A stretch of 64,000 nt of DNA from Monocercomonoides exilis (GCA_001643675.2 LSRY02000061.1:372001-436000), one strand, 5' to 3'. Shown: positions 1 through 11,530, numbered from the stretch's first letter. Numbers and translations: made by a program. Notes: generated from the letters alone by a model not told the origin.

Positions 1-130
1 GAAAATGTGATTTTTTCGAATTGAAAGTGCTTGCATTATTATATAGACTTATTTTATTTGTAAATTTTCATCATTAACAATAATGATCATAAAAATTTTT
101 TTTTATTAAATATCTTTGATCCAACCCACA
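1..130. repeat. Left arm of perfect 130-bp inverted repeat
   Basis: Bases 1-130 are the exact reverse complement of 2375-2504, including a run of nine T. Similarity stops sharply on the inner side, after CCAACCCACA at 121-130. The outer end cannot be placed because it coincides with the window edge. The two arms enclose the adhesin and kinase remnants at 714-1750. They may be terminal inverted repeats of one element, or two head-to-head copies of a repeat. Confidence 0.9.
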
Positions 131-713
131 AAAAATTTTCTTATTTGATGAAATTTTTAATAAACAATTTTGAGTGATAGTTATTGTATTTAACTTTTAT
201 TCGTAAATGAGCAATTTAAATACTTCACATAAAACATTTTTATGAAAAGCATGTATTAATGAATTCGATGCTTTAGTTTCATAGTTGATTTAATTATTAT
301 TCGTGAATTAATTAAAGAATATTTCTTTATAACTTAAATCTTAATTTGAAATGGGTTTTTCTATTTGTTTTCCTTTTGAAATAAATGTTTTTCTATTCGT
401 TGTGGCATTTCATACTCACTTTTTTTATGTGTTAATATCATTTGCTTCAACGATAAATAAGTTGTAAAATGTCTTGTTTTCAATAAAAAAGTTTGTTATG
501 ATAATATAACAATGCTATATCTTTCTTCTTTTTTACACAAAAATTCAATTTTTTTTCTGCTAATTTAGTGTTTTAATGAATAATAATCATATAAAAATAT
601 TATATTGTTTATTAACAAAAATTCAATAAGAGAATAACAATGAAGCAAAGCTGTCAATAATCAAAGAAATTCATAAAACTAATTCAAAAGCCAAATCACT
701 CGGTTAACAAAGT
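131..713. other. AT-rich non-coding stretch
   Basis: No reading frame with coding character, RNA gene or repeat was recognised here. It lies inside the 130-bp inverted repeat pair, downstream of the kinase remnant on the minus strand. Confidence 0.6.
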
Positions 714-1128
714 TCAACCAAATGGCTTATCACCATACATCTTCTCCATCTGCTCAACCAGATCTTCTCCATTGATTCCTTCTGTCAGTGGCCTCACACC
801 ATCTCTCATCATTTCCCGCGCTTCTTCTGCATCACATTCGCTCAATGGCGCTTCGCCTGTTGTCATCTCATGGAGAATCAATCCAAGTGTGAAAACAACT
901 GCCTTTTCGATTTCCTCTTCTTCATCTCCCGCTTCAGGCGCCTTCCATCACTTCATTTCTTCCTTTTCCTTTTCATCTTCCAACTCCTCTGTCAAAACAA
1001 ATATTTCATTTGTTTCTTCCTCAACGAAGATCAAATATGGTCACAATTGTTTCCCCATCATTTCCACCCTTTCGTCTCCAACTGATATCAAATGCTCAAA
1101 CAGCTCTGCAACTGCCAACTCCACTTCC
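714..1128 (-). pseudogene. Degenerate protein kinase tail (subdomains VIII-IX onward)
   Basis: Read on the minus strand from about 1128, this frame has the kinase landmarks WKAPE (the APE motif of subdomain VIII) and then AVVFTLGLILHEMTTG (subdomain IX), where active kinases have a conserved Asp as in DVxSxG. It ends with a TGA at 714-716 after DKPFG. Two in-frame TGA codons break the frame, one before PYLIF and one just before WKAPE. No catalytic loop HRD or DFG motif is visible. Together with the adhesin fragment directly upstream on the same strand, it looks like the cytoplasmic tail of an adhesin-pseudokinase receptor whose membrane segment has been lost. The kinase call rests on the motif order and is fairly safe. 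The receptor architecture is inferred from recalled oxymonad proteins. Confidence 0.72.
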
Positions 1129-1195
1129 TATTTATTGCAATTTCATTTTCAATTAATCTTCTAACATTGACATTAATTGCATTGAATCCTATCAT

Positions 1196-1750
1196 TCAAC
1201 AAGTGAATTCCCCGCATTCAATTGAGACTGAACAATTCTTCCCACCGAGAGTTGAACTTGAATGAATGAATGCCATTCTTTTCGAATTCAACTGACCTTT
1301 CACAGCAAATGAAAGTCTCCTCATTGTCAGCGAACTCGAACATCCAACAAGCGATTCTTGTGTGAATGATCCTTCATCATTCCCATCCACACCGCCTCCA
1401 ACCGCATCCACAAACACACAATCAAATCCATTGTTCGCTCCAGCTTCTAAATGGAATGAACATCCAGTAATCACCAATTCCCCTTCTTTGTTTGAAATTA
1501 TTGTTTTGGCCGAGTTGTCAAACCCCGATGTTAGTTGAAGTTGGATATTCATCAATTCAAGATGAATATCATTTCCCATGAAATATTCCAATTGATTTCC
1601 AACTGCCTTTTCAAAATTCAAAGTTGCTTTCACATTCTCTTCTCCCATCTTCGTATCATTTTTGATCTGATAATTGGACAAGTTGAATGAATCTCGAATA
1701 ACAGTCGATCCTTCAATCTGAATTGTTTTCATTTCATCTCCCTCTTTCAT
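1196..1750 (-). pseudogene. Beta-helix adhesin module fragment
   Basis: A 184-codon open frame on the minus strand encodes alternating short beta-strand-like segments such as TIQIEGSTVIRDSF and GELVITGCSF, with many Ser, Asn and Gly. The same layout appears after the CG-x-PC headers of the longer pseudogene at 11939-14781. The header itself is missing, so this is the middle of a module of roughly 430 residues. It begins without signal peptide or header and is followed at lower coordinates by the kinase-tail remnant. It is best read as one broken surface-protein gene spanning 714-1750. It could belong to another right-handed beta-helix family, as no enzymatic residues are recognisable. Confidence 0.65.
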
Positions 1751-2007
1751 ATTTTAAATCCCTTTTCACATTGTGAAACATGGATCTTCCTCGTTTCCAC
1801 ATATTACAACATCAAATCCATTAGAAAAGCATAATCAATCTCATTTTTCATTTTTTTAAAAAAACATTAAAATGACAAACTCTTTTTAAGTTCATTGTTT
1901 TTATAATACAACATTGAATTGTTTTGTGTGATTATTGTTAAATCCAGCAAGATTTATTCATAAATGCATGTTTTGATCGAGTCTAATAAAAAAATACATT
2001 AGCATAT

Positions 2008-2064
<57 letters not shown>

Positions 2065-2374
2065 AAAGAAAGAAAGAAAAAAAATATTTGAAAGAAAAAA
2101 ATAAAATGAATATTTATTTGATAGAATGAATCACACAAAACCTTTTACGTTCCATTGCAATCAATTTTGAAATTTCCATCTGCATGCTAATGAAAATTAA
2201 AGTCAAAAACCACACTTTAATGAAACTGTGAAAAAAATCTGTTTTCAATATTATTAAAGAACGCATATAATAATATACTTAAATTAACATATGAAAGTGA
2301 ACGAATTACATACTTTTAAGTTTTATTTAAACGAAAAAAGCATATCCAACTTTTCCCGACATTAAGATTTCTAT
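1751..2374. other. AT-rich stretch with ~53-nt poly-A run
   Basis: No gene is seen. An uninterrupted run of about 53 A spans roughly 2010-2062 and continues into GAAA-type repeats up to about 2100. The poly-A run could mark a retroposed 3' end, but no retrogene body is recognisable beside it. Confidence 0.6.
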
Positions 2375-2504
2375 TGTGGGTTGGATCAAAGATATTTAAT
2401 AAAAAAAAATTTTTATGATCATTATTGTTAATGATGAAAATTTACAAATAAAATAAGTCTATATAATAATGCAAGCACTTTCAATTCGAAAAAATCACAT
2501 TTTC
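2375..2504. repeat. Right arm of perfect 130-bp inverted repeat
   Basis: This is the exact reverse complement of 1-130. The inner edge is TGTGGGTTGG at 2375-2384. The flank after 2504 cannot be compared with the left flank, which lies outside the window. The arm lies 188 bp before a dead Merlin-type transposase, so it may instead be the 5' end of that element. Confidence 0.9.
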
Positions 2505-2691
2505 TTTAAAAATTTGAATATTTTTCAATGAAATTCATGTTTTTATGGGTCATTTTTCAAAAATCATTTTTTCAACAAGAAAAATTTTTTTCGAAAAATC
2601 GGTCCATAAAAAGTTTTTTAATAATTATTATCTATTAATTCGTTATAATTTGAAGGTTTAAAAACGCAAATTGCAAAAGGAACACGTTTGA

Positions 2692-3585
2692 ACCTATGCC
2701 CGAAATCCTAATTCCAGGCAATGGAAGCGCTTCAGATGCATTAAAACAGCAAGCCTGCTGTCAAATCTATCAATAGAAAATAAAAAAATAGGAATCGGAA
2801 AACTAATGCATATTTTCCTTATCAAATGGATGAAGCTTTCAATCATGCAAACTTCTTCACTTCTTGGTGTGCATAGAAACACAGTTGGTTTTTCCTATTC
2901 CCTTGCGACAGCGGCAATGGCACAGAGCGCAGCATCATCGTTTCAGCCAATTGGAGGTGAAAATACAATTGTGGATATTTTCGAAGCAATTATGAACAGA
3001 AGAAAATATCATAAAGGCAGATGGAAGAAGCAGATCTGGCTATTTGGAGATGTGCAAAAATTAGAGTATGTTAATCATGGAAGCTTTTTAATCATCAGAG
3101 TCTCTAATAGAAAAAAAGACACATTTCAATCAATCATTCAAGCGAACATCTTTCCAGGAACTTTGATTCACAGTGATGAATGGAGAGCATACTCATCTCT
3201 CAGTGATCTCGGTTACGGCCGCAAAACAGTCTGCCATAAATATCATTTCAAAGACCCAGAAAGCGAAATATGCTCCAACATGATTGAGGGACTTTGGAGT
3301 CAATTTTGAAGAGATTTATTTCGAACGGGGCTGAAGGAGGAATTCATTGATGATGATATATCTTCTTTTGTGTTTCAAAAAAGAAAATAATCAACATTTG
3401 TTGAAACTGTGAAAGAAATTTGCCAATATAAAGTGAATGAATATATTGAAGAAGAAAAGGATGACCACGAAGAAGATGATGACGAATATGATGTGCCAGT
3501 TTTAGCTGAACAAAACGAAGAAATTTATGAGGATTCGATGGAAGTTAGCGATGGAGCGGAGCATTCTGAATATGAACCCGAATAA
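2692..3585 (+). pseudogene. Merlin / IS1595 (ISXO2-like) transposase, broken
   Basis: One reading frame runs from about 2692 to the TAA at 3583-3585 and is broken by TGA at 3307-3309 and TAA at 3388-3390. The N-terminal part (from 2692) has a WKRFRC remnant of the zinc ribbon and then a helical segment. The DDE core is clear: a MNRRKYHKGRW block, HSDEWRAY with the second catalytic Asp (about 3170), KYHFKDPES, and MIEGLW with the catalytic Glu. The first catalytic Asp, expected at ID(E) before MNRRKYH, is replaced by Phe (VDIFEA). The tail after the stops is acidic (EEEKDDHEEDDDEYD). The element is therefore inactive for two independent reasons. No convincing terminal repeats were found. Confidence 0.88.
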
Positions 3586-4581
3586 AAAACAGTTGCATTG
3601 CTTAAATCATATTTGTGAAGATATATTTGTTTCATATCAATCTCAATTTGCAAAATTTTTTGAAAATTTGATTGAAAACTTGAAATGATTTTTGATCAAA
3701 TAAAATTTTAAGAAAAATTTTCAAAAAAATTTTTTTTACGTGTTACCGCAAATAGTTGAAAGAAAAAAACAAGTGAGTACGACATGTGGGACAAAATATT
3801 TGACTTCGGGCATTTTCATTGAAAAATTATATACTTTTCATTGACTTTTTGAGATCAAAAAACATAAGAAAAATGGATTTATTTTTCGACATTAGTTAAA
3901 TGTCACAATACTTTTTGTTTTTATTTCAATAATGCTTGTTTTGGATATGAAAATTAAATTTAAAATGGAATCTGAGAAAGTGTGACATAGTTATGAGTGA
4001 AGCAATTTTTTTATTGCCTTGTGCAAAAAAAGCTTGAAAGTTTGTATTTTCTCCCATTTATTAATTTTTTGTTTCATACATTTGCTAAGCTCGAAAAAAG
4101 CTTCAGAATGTTTCAAAAAAAATTGAGATTTATTTTTGAGGTCAAGATAAAGTGTGCACCCTTTGCAACTTTGAAAATAAACTCATCACGAAAAGAAATT
4201 TATTATTTTTTGACATCACATTTTGTTGAAAAAAATCTAGGAAGGAGAATTTGCCTTGAAAACCTGAAAATGAACAATGAAAATCAATTCACCAAGAGTT
4301 GTTATTTTGCAATAAAATATTTTCAGATATTGGTTAATAAATGAAATGATACAAATTTTTTATTTGAGTGTTAATTTTTGAATCAAAGAACAACAACTTT
4401 TTATAAAAATCATTGCCAAGAGCAGTGTAATGATTTCAACACAAACAATACTCATTTCAAAATAGATATTTTCAGGAAAACTGTTAATAATTCGTTTGAA
4501 ACGTACAATAAATTACAAAAACAAAATTCACATGTGTTTTTTAATTTGAAAGTTGTGAAAGTGAAATTATCGATTTCTATT
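3586..4581. other. AT-rich non-coding stretch
   Basis: No gene is supported. Short open frames at 3997-4344 and 4378-4632 have AT-driven composition and no recognisable domain. Around 4080-4380 there is weak similarity to the MITE-like repeat at 4582-4842 (phrases such as CTTTGAAAATAAACTC), suggesting an older copy. Confidence 0.5.
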
Positions 4582-4842
4582 TGGGTTATAATTTTTGAAA
4601 TCATATTTTTTCAAACAAAATTTTCGGTTTAAAAATATGATCTTGTATTTTATCAAATGAACATTGAAAAGTCAAAAGGCTTATTGAATGCATTTAAATC
4701 TTTGATTCGGAAAAGCCATTTGTTCATAAAAACAATTATTATGTTTTTTCTCTTTAAATTATAAATTTTTCTTTCATAAACTTACAATCTTTGAAAAATA
4801 AACACCCCGAAAAAAGATATGATTTCAAAAATAATCACTCAT
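4582..4842. repeat. MITE-like element, family A, copy 1 (~260 bp)
   Basis: The ends are inverted: TTTTTGAAATCATAT followed by ATTTTCGGTT on the left, and CCGAAAAAAG then ATATGATTTCAAAAATAA on the right. The same ends and spacing recur at 43133-43390. There is no coding capacity. Flanking duplications could not be defined. Confidence 0.7.
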
Positions 4843-4918
4843 TTTGTTGTTTTCATACAAATTTTTTATTTTCATTTTTGAAACTTTGCAAAAAAATGAA
4901 GATTTGGTTTGTTTTTTT

Positions 4919-5095
4919 TTTGAACTCTAACTTTTATTCGAGTTTTGATCAAAATTTTAATCTCAATTGGATTAAGAAATAATGAACTTCAATTGTTAAT
5001 ACATACAGCACATAACGATGTTTTCAAGAATTACAATTTTGTCCAAATTGTCATTGAGATGAACATTTTGATCAAAACTCGAACAAAAGTTTGAT
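4919..5095. repeat. Imperfect inverted repeat, hairpin
   Basis: The left arm, with TATTCGAGTTTTGATCAAAA, is matched in inverse at 5043-5095 by TTTTGATCAAAACTCGAACA. The arms are about 50 bp with a ~70-bp loop. The core GAGTTTTGATCAAAA contains its own palindrome. It is probably a small non-autonomous element. Confidence 0.6.
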
Positions 5096-5949
5096 TTCGA
5101 AAAAGATCATTCATATAACTTGATAATACCATTTTCAACTTAATAAATAGAGTTATGTGAGATGGAACAGAAATTTAATCAGTATATGGGTCACTCTTTT
5201 TGAAAAGTCGCAAACGTTTAACTGATCTGAAAATATGATCATAAATGATCAAAAAATGTTGATCATTCCGTTCCCATTTTGGTTTAATAAATGTTATTTG
5301 TTATTGTTTTTTTCACCTTATCATTGAAAAACATGTTATAAATCTGATGATAATATATTGAACGTTAATTATTTAATAGAATACGCTTTTGTTAGCTCTT
5401 CTTTCGAGCGATTTAAATCAAATGAAAATTAAGTTTAAATTTCTTCAATTTCTACTCATCTGTTCGAATATTCATTCAAAATTTATTGATATTTACTAAG
5501 TTTTGATTATTTTCTTTTGTAGATAGACAAATAAAATTGATTTGCTTGAATTACAGAATATTTTTATAAAGATTTATTAAACAGGAAAATTTTATCAAAA
5601 CTACACTCGTAACAATCGAAAGATATTCAAAAAGTTGTTAACATAGAGTAATTATTTATGTAATTATAAAAAATTGAAGTTAGATATTTTAAATTTTAAA
5701 AAAAATCTCCATTAATTACAAACTCAAAAATGAAATCTCTTCAAATATTAATATTCAGACAGTTTGTATCAAACAAGTTTTTTTCATCACAATATGTTCA
5801 TTTTCACTCTCTTTTTCATTTTATTTCAGTGTATCTTCGAAAGATATTCTGTTGCATCTTTTCGAATTGTGCAATAGAAGTAGGTTTTCAAAAATGATAA
5901 ACCTTCCTTATCATAAAAAATTGTTTTGTCTATTTTTCATATAAGTAAA
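5096..5949. other. AT-rich stretch with one MITE-B-like end
   Basis: No gene is seen. CTTTTTGAAAAGTCGCAAA at about 5195-5213 matches the terminal sequence of the element at 61148-61370, so this is probably a truncated or diverged end of that family. Confidence 0.5.
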
Positions 5950-8395
5950 TTAGTCGTCCCTTCGCTCTTCCTCTTCTTCTGCAGCAGCAAGCCGGAATGC
6001 TTCTTCATTTCTAAAGTGGATCGGTGAAGAAAAAAAGTCAGTTGAGATTAAGTAGTAATCATCATCGAAATTTTCATTATCTACGTCTGAAATTATCCCT
6101 TCGGATGTATTTGCTGTGGTGGCATCATTCACTTCGACAGCATAGATAGATAAATCGATATGTGGCTTCAAATTGTGGTGTCTGAGGCAGATGCGGTGTA
6201 TGTGAGTTAAAAGAAGTTGTCACTGAAAGAACAGACGCCACCGGGATATAATTTGAAGCAGTTGGTTGTGCTGTATGGATGCGTTGTAAGTGCCTATGAT
6301 GTGGTGCTTTCAGCGATGTTTTCAATTCCGCTGGTGGGGCCACTTCCGTCGCTTGCAGCGTCGGTGGGCACGAAGCCAGAGAGAAAGCAGATTTTTATGA
6401 CAGCTGTATGAATGCATTCCTGTCGATCTACGATCAGTTTGACCCTTCACTGCAGATATGGTGATCGCAACAGTCGAGGCGTGTGGTGGTGAAGTTGGAC
6501 GACGAAGAGACGTGGCGAGTGATTGTTGTGAAAGAAGTTGGGAAGATTGTGGAAAAGGGGCTGTCGGCTGCGGGACTGAGGATGGAGAAAGTGGTTGTGT
6601 CACATTCAGCAATTGTTCTAATTGTTTCAGCGGAACGAACAGAGGAAAAAAAAGGAGGAGTGAAAGACGAAGAAGGAACAGGAAAAAAAGAAGAAAAGAC
6701 ATTCTAGGCTTATCATGTTGTTCCAAAAGAACCAAAACGAAGTGTGGATATTGATTCAGAAAAGCAGGCTGGAGAATAAGTTGCAGAAGGACAAGATCAC
6801 TCCGATGCGGGAGAGGAAGATTCTGAAGATTACTGAAGAGCACATCACAGAAGTGAAGGAGCTGAAGGAGGATAAGGAGGCGAAGGGACAGTTTGTGGCC
6901 ACGAAGGAGAAGGCGGGGCTGATTGGTGTAAGGATTGAGAAGGAGAAGAAAAGCTGTTCTCTTCAAAGCGAAGTGGTGAGTATGGATGGCAAGCGGTAAC
7001 TGATGTATCGGCGGTAACAATTGCCATATGTTCTTCGTTGATTTCTGCGGAGGGCAGGATAATTCCATCTTTGACTACGTTGATTCTGACTTTTGGGTTG
7101 TGCGAAAAGTTTCAGGAGAAGATTGCATCTGTCATCAAGGATGGAAGTGCTGTGATGCTTGGGCCAGATCTCAATGGGAAGTGGGTTGTTGTGAAAGTGG
7201 GAAGCGAAGTGAGTGTTGTGGGAGAAGCAAACGGAGGTGGTGGAGGAGGTGGTGGAAGTGAGTGAACGAGATCTTCGATCAGAGAGGAATCAGAAAAGAA
7301 CAGCGCTGGGACAAATGGAAGTGGGGGAGGCAGTCAGGGCGTAAGAGCAGATGTAATTGTGCAACAGAAGATGAACATGATGGAGAAGGAAAATGAAGAT
7401 GCTGATGTTACTGTCATAAGTACCGGAGCAGACGATAAGCGAGCATAAGGCGGAGTTCAAGGAGGTGATTGAGAAGCAGCACACAGCGCTTGCGCAAAAG
7501 AAACAGTGTCGGAAGAAAATGAATGCGAGGAATGAAAAGACCGTGCAGCTGTCGATTGTGTATGTGAAGATAAGGTTGCAGAAGTCACTTTTGAAGATGT
7601 TGTCGAGGATCTGGAGTGATATACGGAGACAAGATTGTTTCTGATTTTTGCAGGGGAAGCCTTTTGTGGATATAGGAAGAGTTTCCAAATCATGGGATTT
7701 TTTCTGCTTAATTCCCACTGTTTTGAAGCAGAGATGAAGAAAGGAGGCGATAAAGGTGCTGTCTGATGCGATCCATTGTGTCGATCCATCAACTTCAACC
7801 TCTTCGGAAACATTATCATTTTCATCGAGTGCAGCGTGCAGAAGAATTCCATTCAATTAGACGGAGTTTCTTTGTGTGTGTTATTCGCAGATTCCGCTGG
7901 GGCTGTCTCTGAGGATCTTTCGGGATGCGTCCCTGCTGAACGGGTGCTATCTTTCACCATTAACTTCGGAGCTTGAGGCATGTCAACTCAACGACTTCTT
8001 CCGCTGTGCCCACAGTTGCTGGATGAGTGTGATGCAGTGGACTGAAGAGTGTCTCTGTTCCTGTCAGAGAACAATGCTGTTGTGAAGACGGTTAGCCGGC
8101 GCTGGATGACAATATGCAGCTGCTTTTAAAGGTGTAAGCTGGGGAGGAATGAGGTGGAAGGGGCTATCTGCTCTGGGCTGCGGCTGTGAGACGGTCGGCG
8201 TGTTTTACAGCTTCACGTTACAATGGAGTGGAAGAGGGAGGGGAAAGGAGTCAATATCTTGTCACGCATCATCTGTATCTGCTTCTTCAGCAAAAAACAA
8301 ACAGGATCTGAATTGTAAAAAATTGGAGATCAGTAGCATAGTTCTGTTCTTTGAACGTGCATTGGATGTGATCGATCCTTCCAATTAGCCTCCCA
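5950..8395 (+). pseudogene. Unknown gene family, copy 1, heavily degraded
   Basis: On the plus strand the frame switches repeatedly between stretches that match copy 2 at 56480-58240. Examples are PSDVFAVVASFTST against PSDASAVAASYTSA, then LYGCVVSAYDVVLSAMFSIP against LYGGVVCAYDVALSAMLSVP, then SLQIW before a stop, then RRVVVKLDDEETWRVIVVKEV. The part from 6700 to 7000 is rich in Lys and Glu. An unmatched but coding-like piece at about 7876-8085 reads IPLGLSLRIFRDASLLNGC. Many stops and frameshifts make it certain that no single protein is produced. I do not recognise the family. The ends are approximate and the gene may continue through the GAA tract to 9667. Confidence 0.7.
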
Positions 8396-8689
8396 CATTT
8401 TCATCAACTTTTTCATTCATGTTGCATAAGTCTTCTATTTTTCATATTCTTTCTGTTTTTACTCTTTTTTCTTATCGCATTCAATTCCCTTCAAAGAATT
8501 TCTTGAAAAAACAAACGTTTCACAAATTCTGAGAATTCTTTGTTTTTTTTGTCAAACAATAGAACTAAATGCATGAATAAGAGAAGAAGAAGAAAAAGAT
8601 AATGATGATGATGATGATGAAGATGACGAGAAAATTTGGTTTTATTATTAATTTTTGGAGAATTTGAGGATAAAAATGAAGAAATGGAA

Positions 8690-8752
8690 GAAGAAGAAAA
8701 AGAAAGAGGAGAAGAAGAAGAAGTAGAAGAAGAGGAAGAAGATGAAGAAGAT

Positions 8753-8820
<68 letters not shown>

Positions 8821-8965
8821 AGAAGAAGAAGAAGAAGAAGAAGAAGGAGAAGAAGAAGAAGAAGAAGAAGAAGAAGAAGAAGAAGAAGAAGAAGAAGAAG
8901 AAGAAGAAGAAGAGGAGGAGGAAGAAGAGGAAGAAGAGGAAGAAGATGAAGAAGATGAAGAAGAG

Positions 8966-8997
<32 letters not shown>

Positions 8998-9060
8998 AGA
9001 AGAAGAAGAAGAAGAAGGTGAAGAAGAAGAAGAGGAGGAAGAAAAAGAAAAAGAATAAGA
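8690..9060. repeat. GAA-rich microsatellite, ~370 bp
   Basis: Near-pure GAA with GAG and GAT variants. In one frame it reads as more than 100 Glu with scattered Asp. Copy 2 of the unknown family has a much shorter acidic run (about 15 Glu, 57566-57610) at a similar distance from the next conserved block, so this tract is probably an expanded version of a coding acidic run. The open frames on both strands here are consequences of the repeat. Confidence 0.85.
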
Positions 9061-9424
9061 AGAAAATGCTGATGATGATGAAACAGATGATAAAAAGTGT
9101 GCATACTGTTTGAAGAATCACTGTTGATTTTTCTTCTGTGTTTGTCGTGATAATTAAAGTCTTTCACCTAGAACTTGTTTATTTGAGCACCAAAAGGAAT
9201 ATGATTGTGGGGAACATGATGTGGCAATGTTAATGATATATATTCTGTTTATAAGGAGGCAGAAAAAGATTAAGCTGCAAAAAGCTTGGAAAGTGACGCG
9301 AATGAGAAGTGATTATTAACAGAAGTGCATGTTTGGCGTAAGATAAAGGATTGTCGCCTTATGGTGTAGGGATAAAGGTTGAAAAGAATGCTGATGATTG
9401 TTTTTAGAGATGTGATTAACTTGA

Positions 9425-9667
9425 ATGAAAAAGATCATTGATTTACTTTGTGTATTTATTTGCGAATTCGTTGAAAAGAAGAAGTTGCTGCGGATGGGTT
9501 CTGTTGATCTTTCAATGGCACTGCTGTTGATGGAGTTGGAGCTTCAATGGATTAGGTATCTTCTGCAGGGAAACATCAAACTATCATCTGAAAACACTTC
9601 TTCCGCTCAACGTCCATATCACAGCTTCGCAAGCATGTACTCCTTTTTCTGCTTCTTTAACTTTTAA
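9425..9667 (+). pseudogene. Unknown family copy 1, downstream block
   Basis: The frame includes LQWIRYLLQGNIKLSSENT, which corresponds to FRWMSYLLQGDIEIASGNY in copy 2 at about 58130-58190. The match to copy 2, the same strand and a similar distance from the acidic tract tie this fragment to the remnant at 5950-8395. The fragment ends at a TAA at 9665-9667 after a Phe-rich run. Function unknown. Confidence 0.55.
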
Positions 9668-9853
9668 CTTCTGCTCTTCCTTTGACTTTTCATTGATGGA
9701 CACATCTGTCGTTCTTTTAACACCAGTCTGCAGCTGTGCAGATTCTGTCTATTAATCTAACATCCTGTTCGGTTGGTGCCTCTGCATGCGTGTCTGTGAC
9801 TTTCTCCTTTCAATGGAAACTGGCAGATTCGTTGTTGTTATTTCAATCCAGCA

Positions 9854-10132
9854 TTAGTCGTGTTCAAAAATAATTTTCGATGATTTGTTTGTTGAATTTA
9901 ACGCAAACAACAAAACTGTAGAGATAGTCTTTGGATCGTTAACGCTTTCCATCTGCAACGCTCCATTCTGAACAATTATAAGCTCCGCGGTGAACGTTGT
10001 TTTTGAATATTTCCCTGTTTCAAGAGAAATTTTCAATCTCCTTGCTGATATTTCCTCTGCTTCTGTAATCTCGAACAGCCTTGTGCTGTAGTTATTTTCA
10101 GATGCCATGTCATTCGTCAGAACAATTTTCAC
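9854..10132 (-). pseudogene. Possible beta-helix adhesin fragment
   Basis: A 92-codon minus-strand frame has the short strand-turn rhythm of the adhesin modules, for example RLFEITEAEEISARRLKISL and ELIIVQNGALQMESV. There is no header motif, signal peptide or membrane segment. It lies outside any recognised inverted repeat pair. The assignment is by pattern only and could be chance. Confidence 0.35.
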
Positions 10133-11530
10133 TGACAGTCAAAATGAATGTCAAAACAGAAAAAAGAGATAAATATGATTTTTCAAATCAAACTTGCATT
10201 GAAAAACTAAAAAAATCGCTTTTGTCATCTGACGTGAATGTATTGCACAACAGTCCACACTTTTGGTGTTTGTTATCGTCCCTAAAAGAATCTCGATATA
10301 AGTCTCAACATTGGGGATAATCAGTCATTGTTTGATTCAGCTGATGCTGAATGAATGAGTCTCTTTTATTACGTGTGAAAATGTATGTGTGATATTCGGT
10401 TGCATTTCAATCGAAAAAACATATTTGACATTCAAAAACAGTTATAAAACCGATCACCACCATTAACATTGAATCAAGACTTGCTCTAACACTGTTTTCC
10501 GTTTTCAAGGCAGATAATTTGCTGAAGACAATATTTTTTTGAAGATTTGAAAAGAAAAACATTATGATACTCTGCAACACATGCACAAAGCGAAAACAAT
10601 ATTATTAGCCAGACTTATATTATCTTTCGCATTTATTTCTGGGATAACAACACCAACTCCGCATATAGAGAAATAATTACGTAATAAATAATATGTGATG
10701 ATTGCTATATTTGTTGGACAAAAGGAGAATCACTCCTTTTTCGTTTCACAAAGAATTGCTTTGAAAAAAGAAGTCGCTTTTCTGTTCGCTTTTGTCCTTT
10801 CCGGATTACAGAAAAAATTCTGAAGATAAAATGAATAGATTTGCGACGAAGAAATTCTTCAAAGCGACATTATTTGAATCGTTGTATGAACGCATGAGGG
10901 AAAACAAATAAATGTTCATTTTCAGTTCAAAATCTGGCTTGTTAAGCAATTTGGCCCATTTTTGAATAGCAAATAAAGATGGCTATTTTTGCGAAGAAAT
11001 AAATGTATTCGGTATAAAACTCGATTCTTCTGTTATTAGCACACATAATATAGACAAATGTTCACTGCCAACGTTTTCATTCTAACTGAAGAATAGCAGA
11101 ATCCTAAAAAACGTTTTTGTCACTGTTGACATTCCTGATTTCAATCTTTTCATTCCTGAGAATGTATTCTGCTTTCCGAATAAATTGCTATTGGTATTAG
11201 AGTGAAATTATACATTCTTGAATTGCCTTGTCAAAAAAAAGACAGTTATTATAAATACATGAGTTTGAAAGAACACCTTTGTTTATCAATGATTCATTTC
11301 AAGAGTTGTCTTGTTCTTTTGATGTCTCCGCTTTGAGAAAACATATCACAAAACAATGAATACAAATTAAACAGAAAATCTATTTTCAAATTGATCAAAA
11401 AATAATATAAAAATTGGAATCTTGAAAACCAAAACTTTTTGAATGAATCGATTATTTGTTATCTAATTCATGTTAAAAGGAAAATAAAACCATATGTTAC
11501 ATATAATGGAAACGGAGTGTTTTTGAATTA
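10133..11530. other. Non-coding stretch
   Basis: No gene, RNA or clear repeat recognised over about 1.4 kb. Small open frames are of random quality. Confidence 0.55.

Noticed and set aside
772-1164. 130-codon plus-strand Ser-rich frame.
   Set aside because: It is the complement of the kinase-tail remnant, whose APE and subdomain-IX motifs are on the minus strand.
2505-3760. Terminal repeats for the Merlin-type element (AAAAATTTTTTT blocks near 2580 and 3715).
   Set aside because: The similarity is only A/T runs and could not be told from background composition.
6322-7068. 248-codon minus-strand Leu-rich frame.
   Set aside because: Antisense to copy 1 of the unknown family; the plus strand carries the blocks shared with copies 2 and 3.
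8565-9167. Long poly-Leu, poly-Phe, poly-Glu and poly-Lys open frames.
   Set aside because: They follow directly from the GAA microsatellite and occur in nearly every frame.
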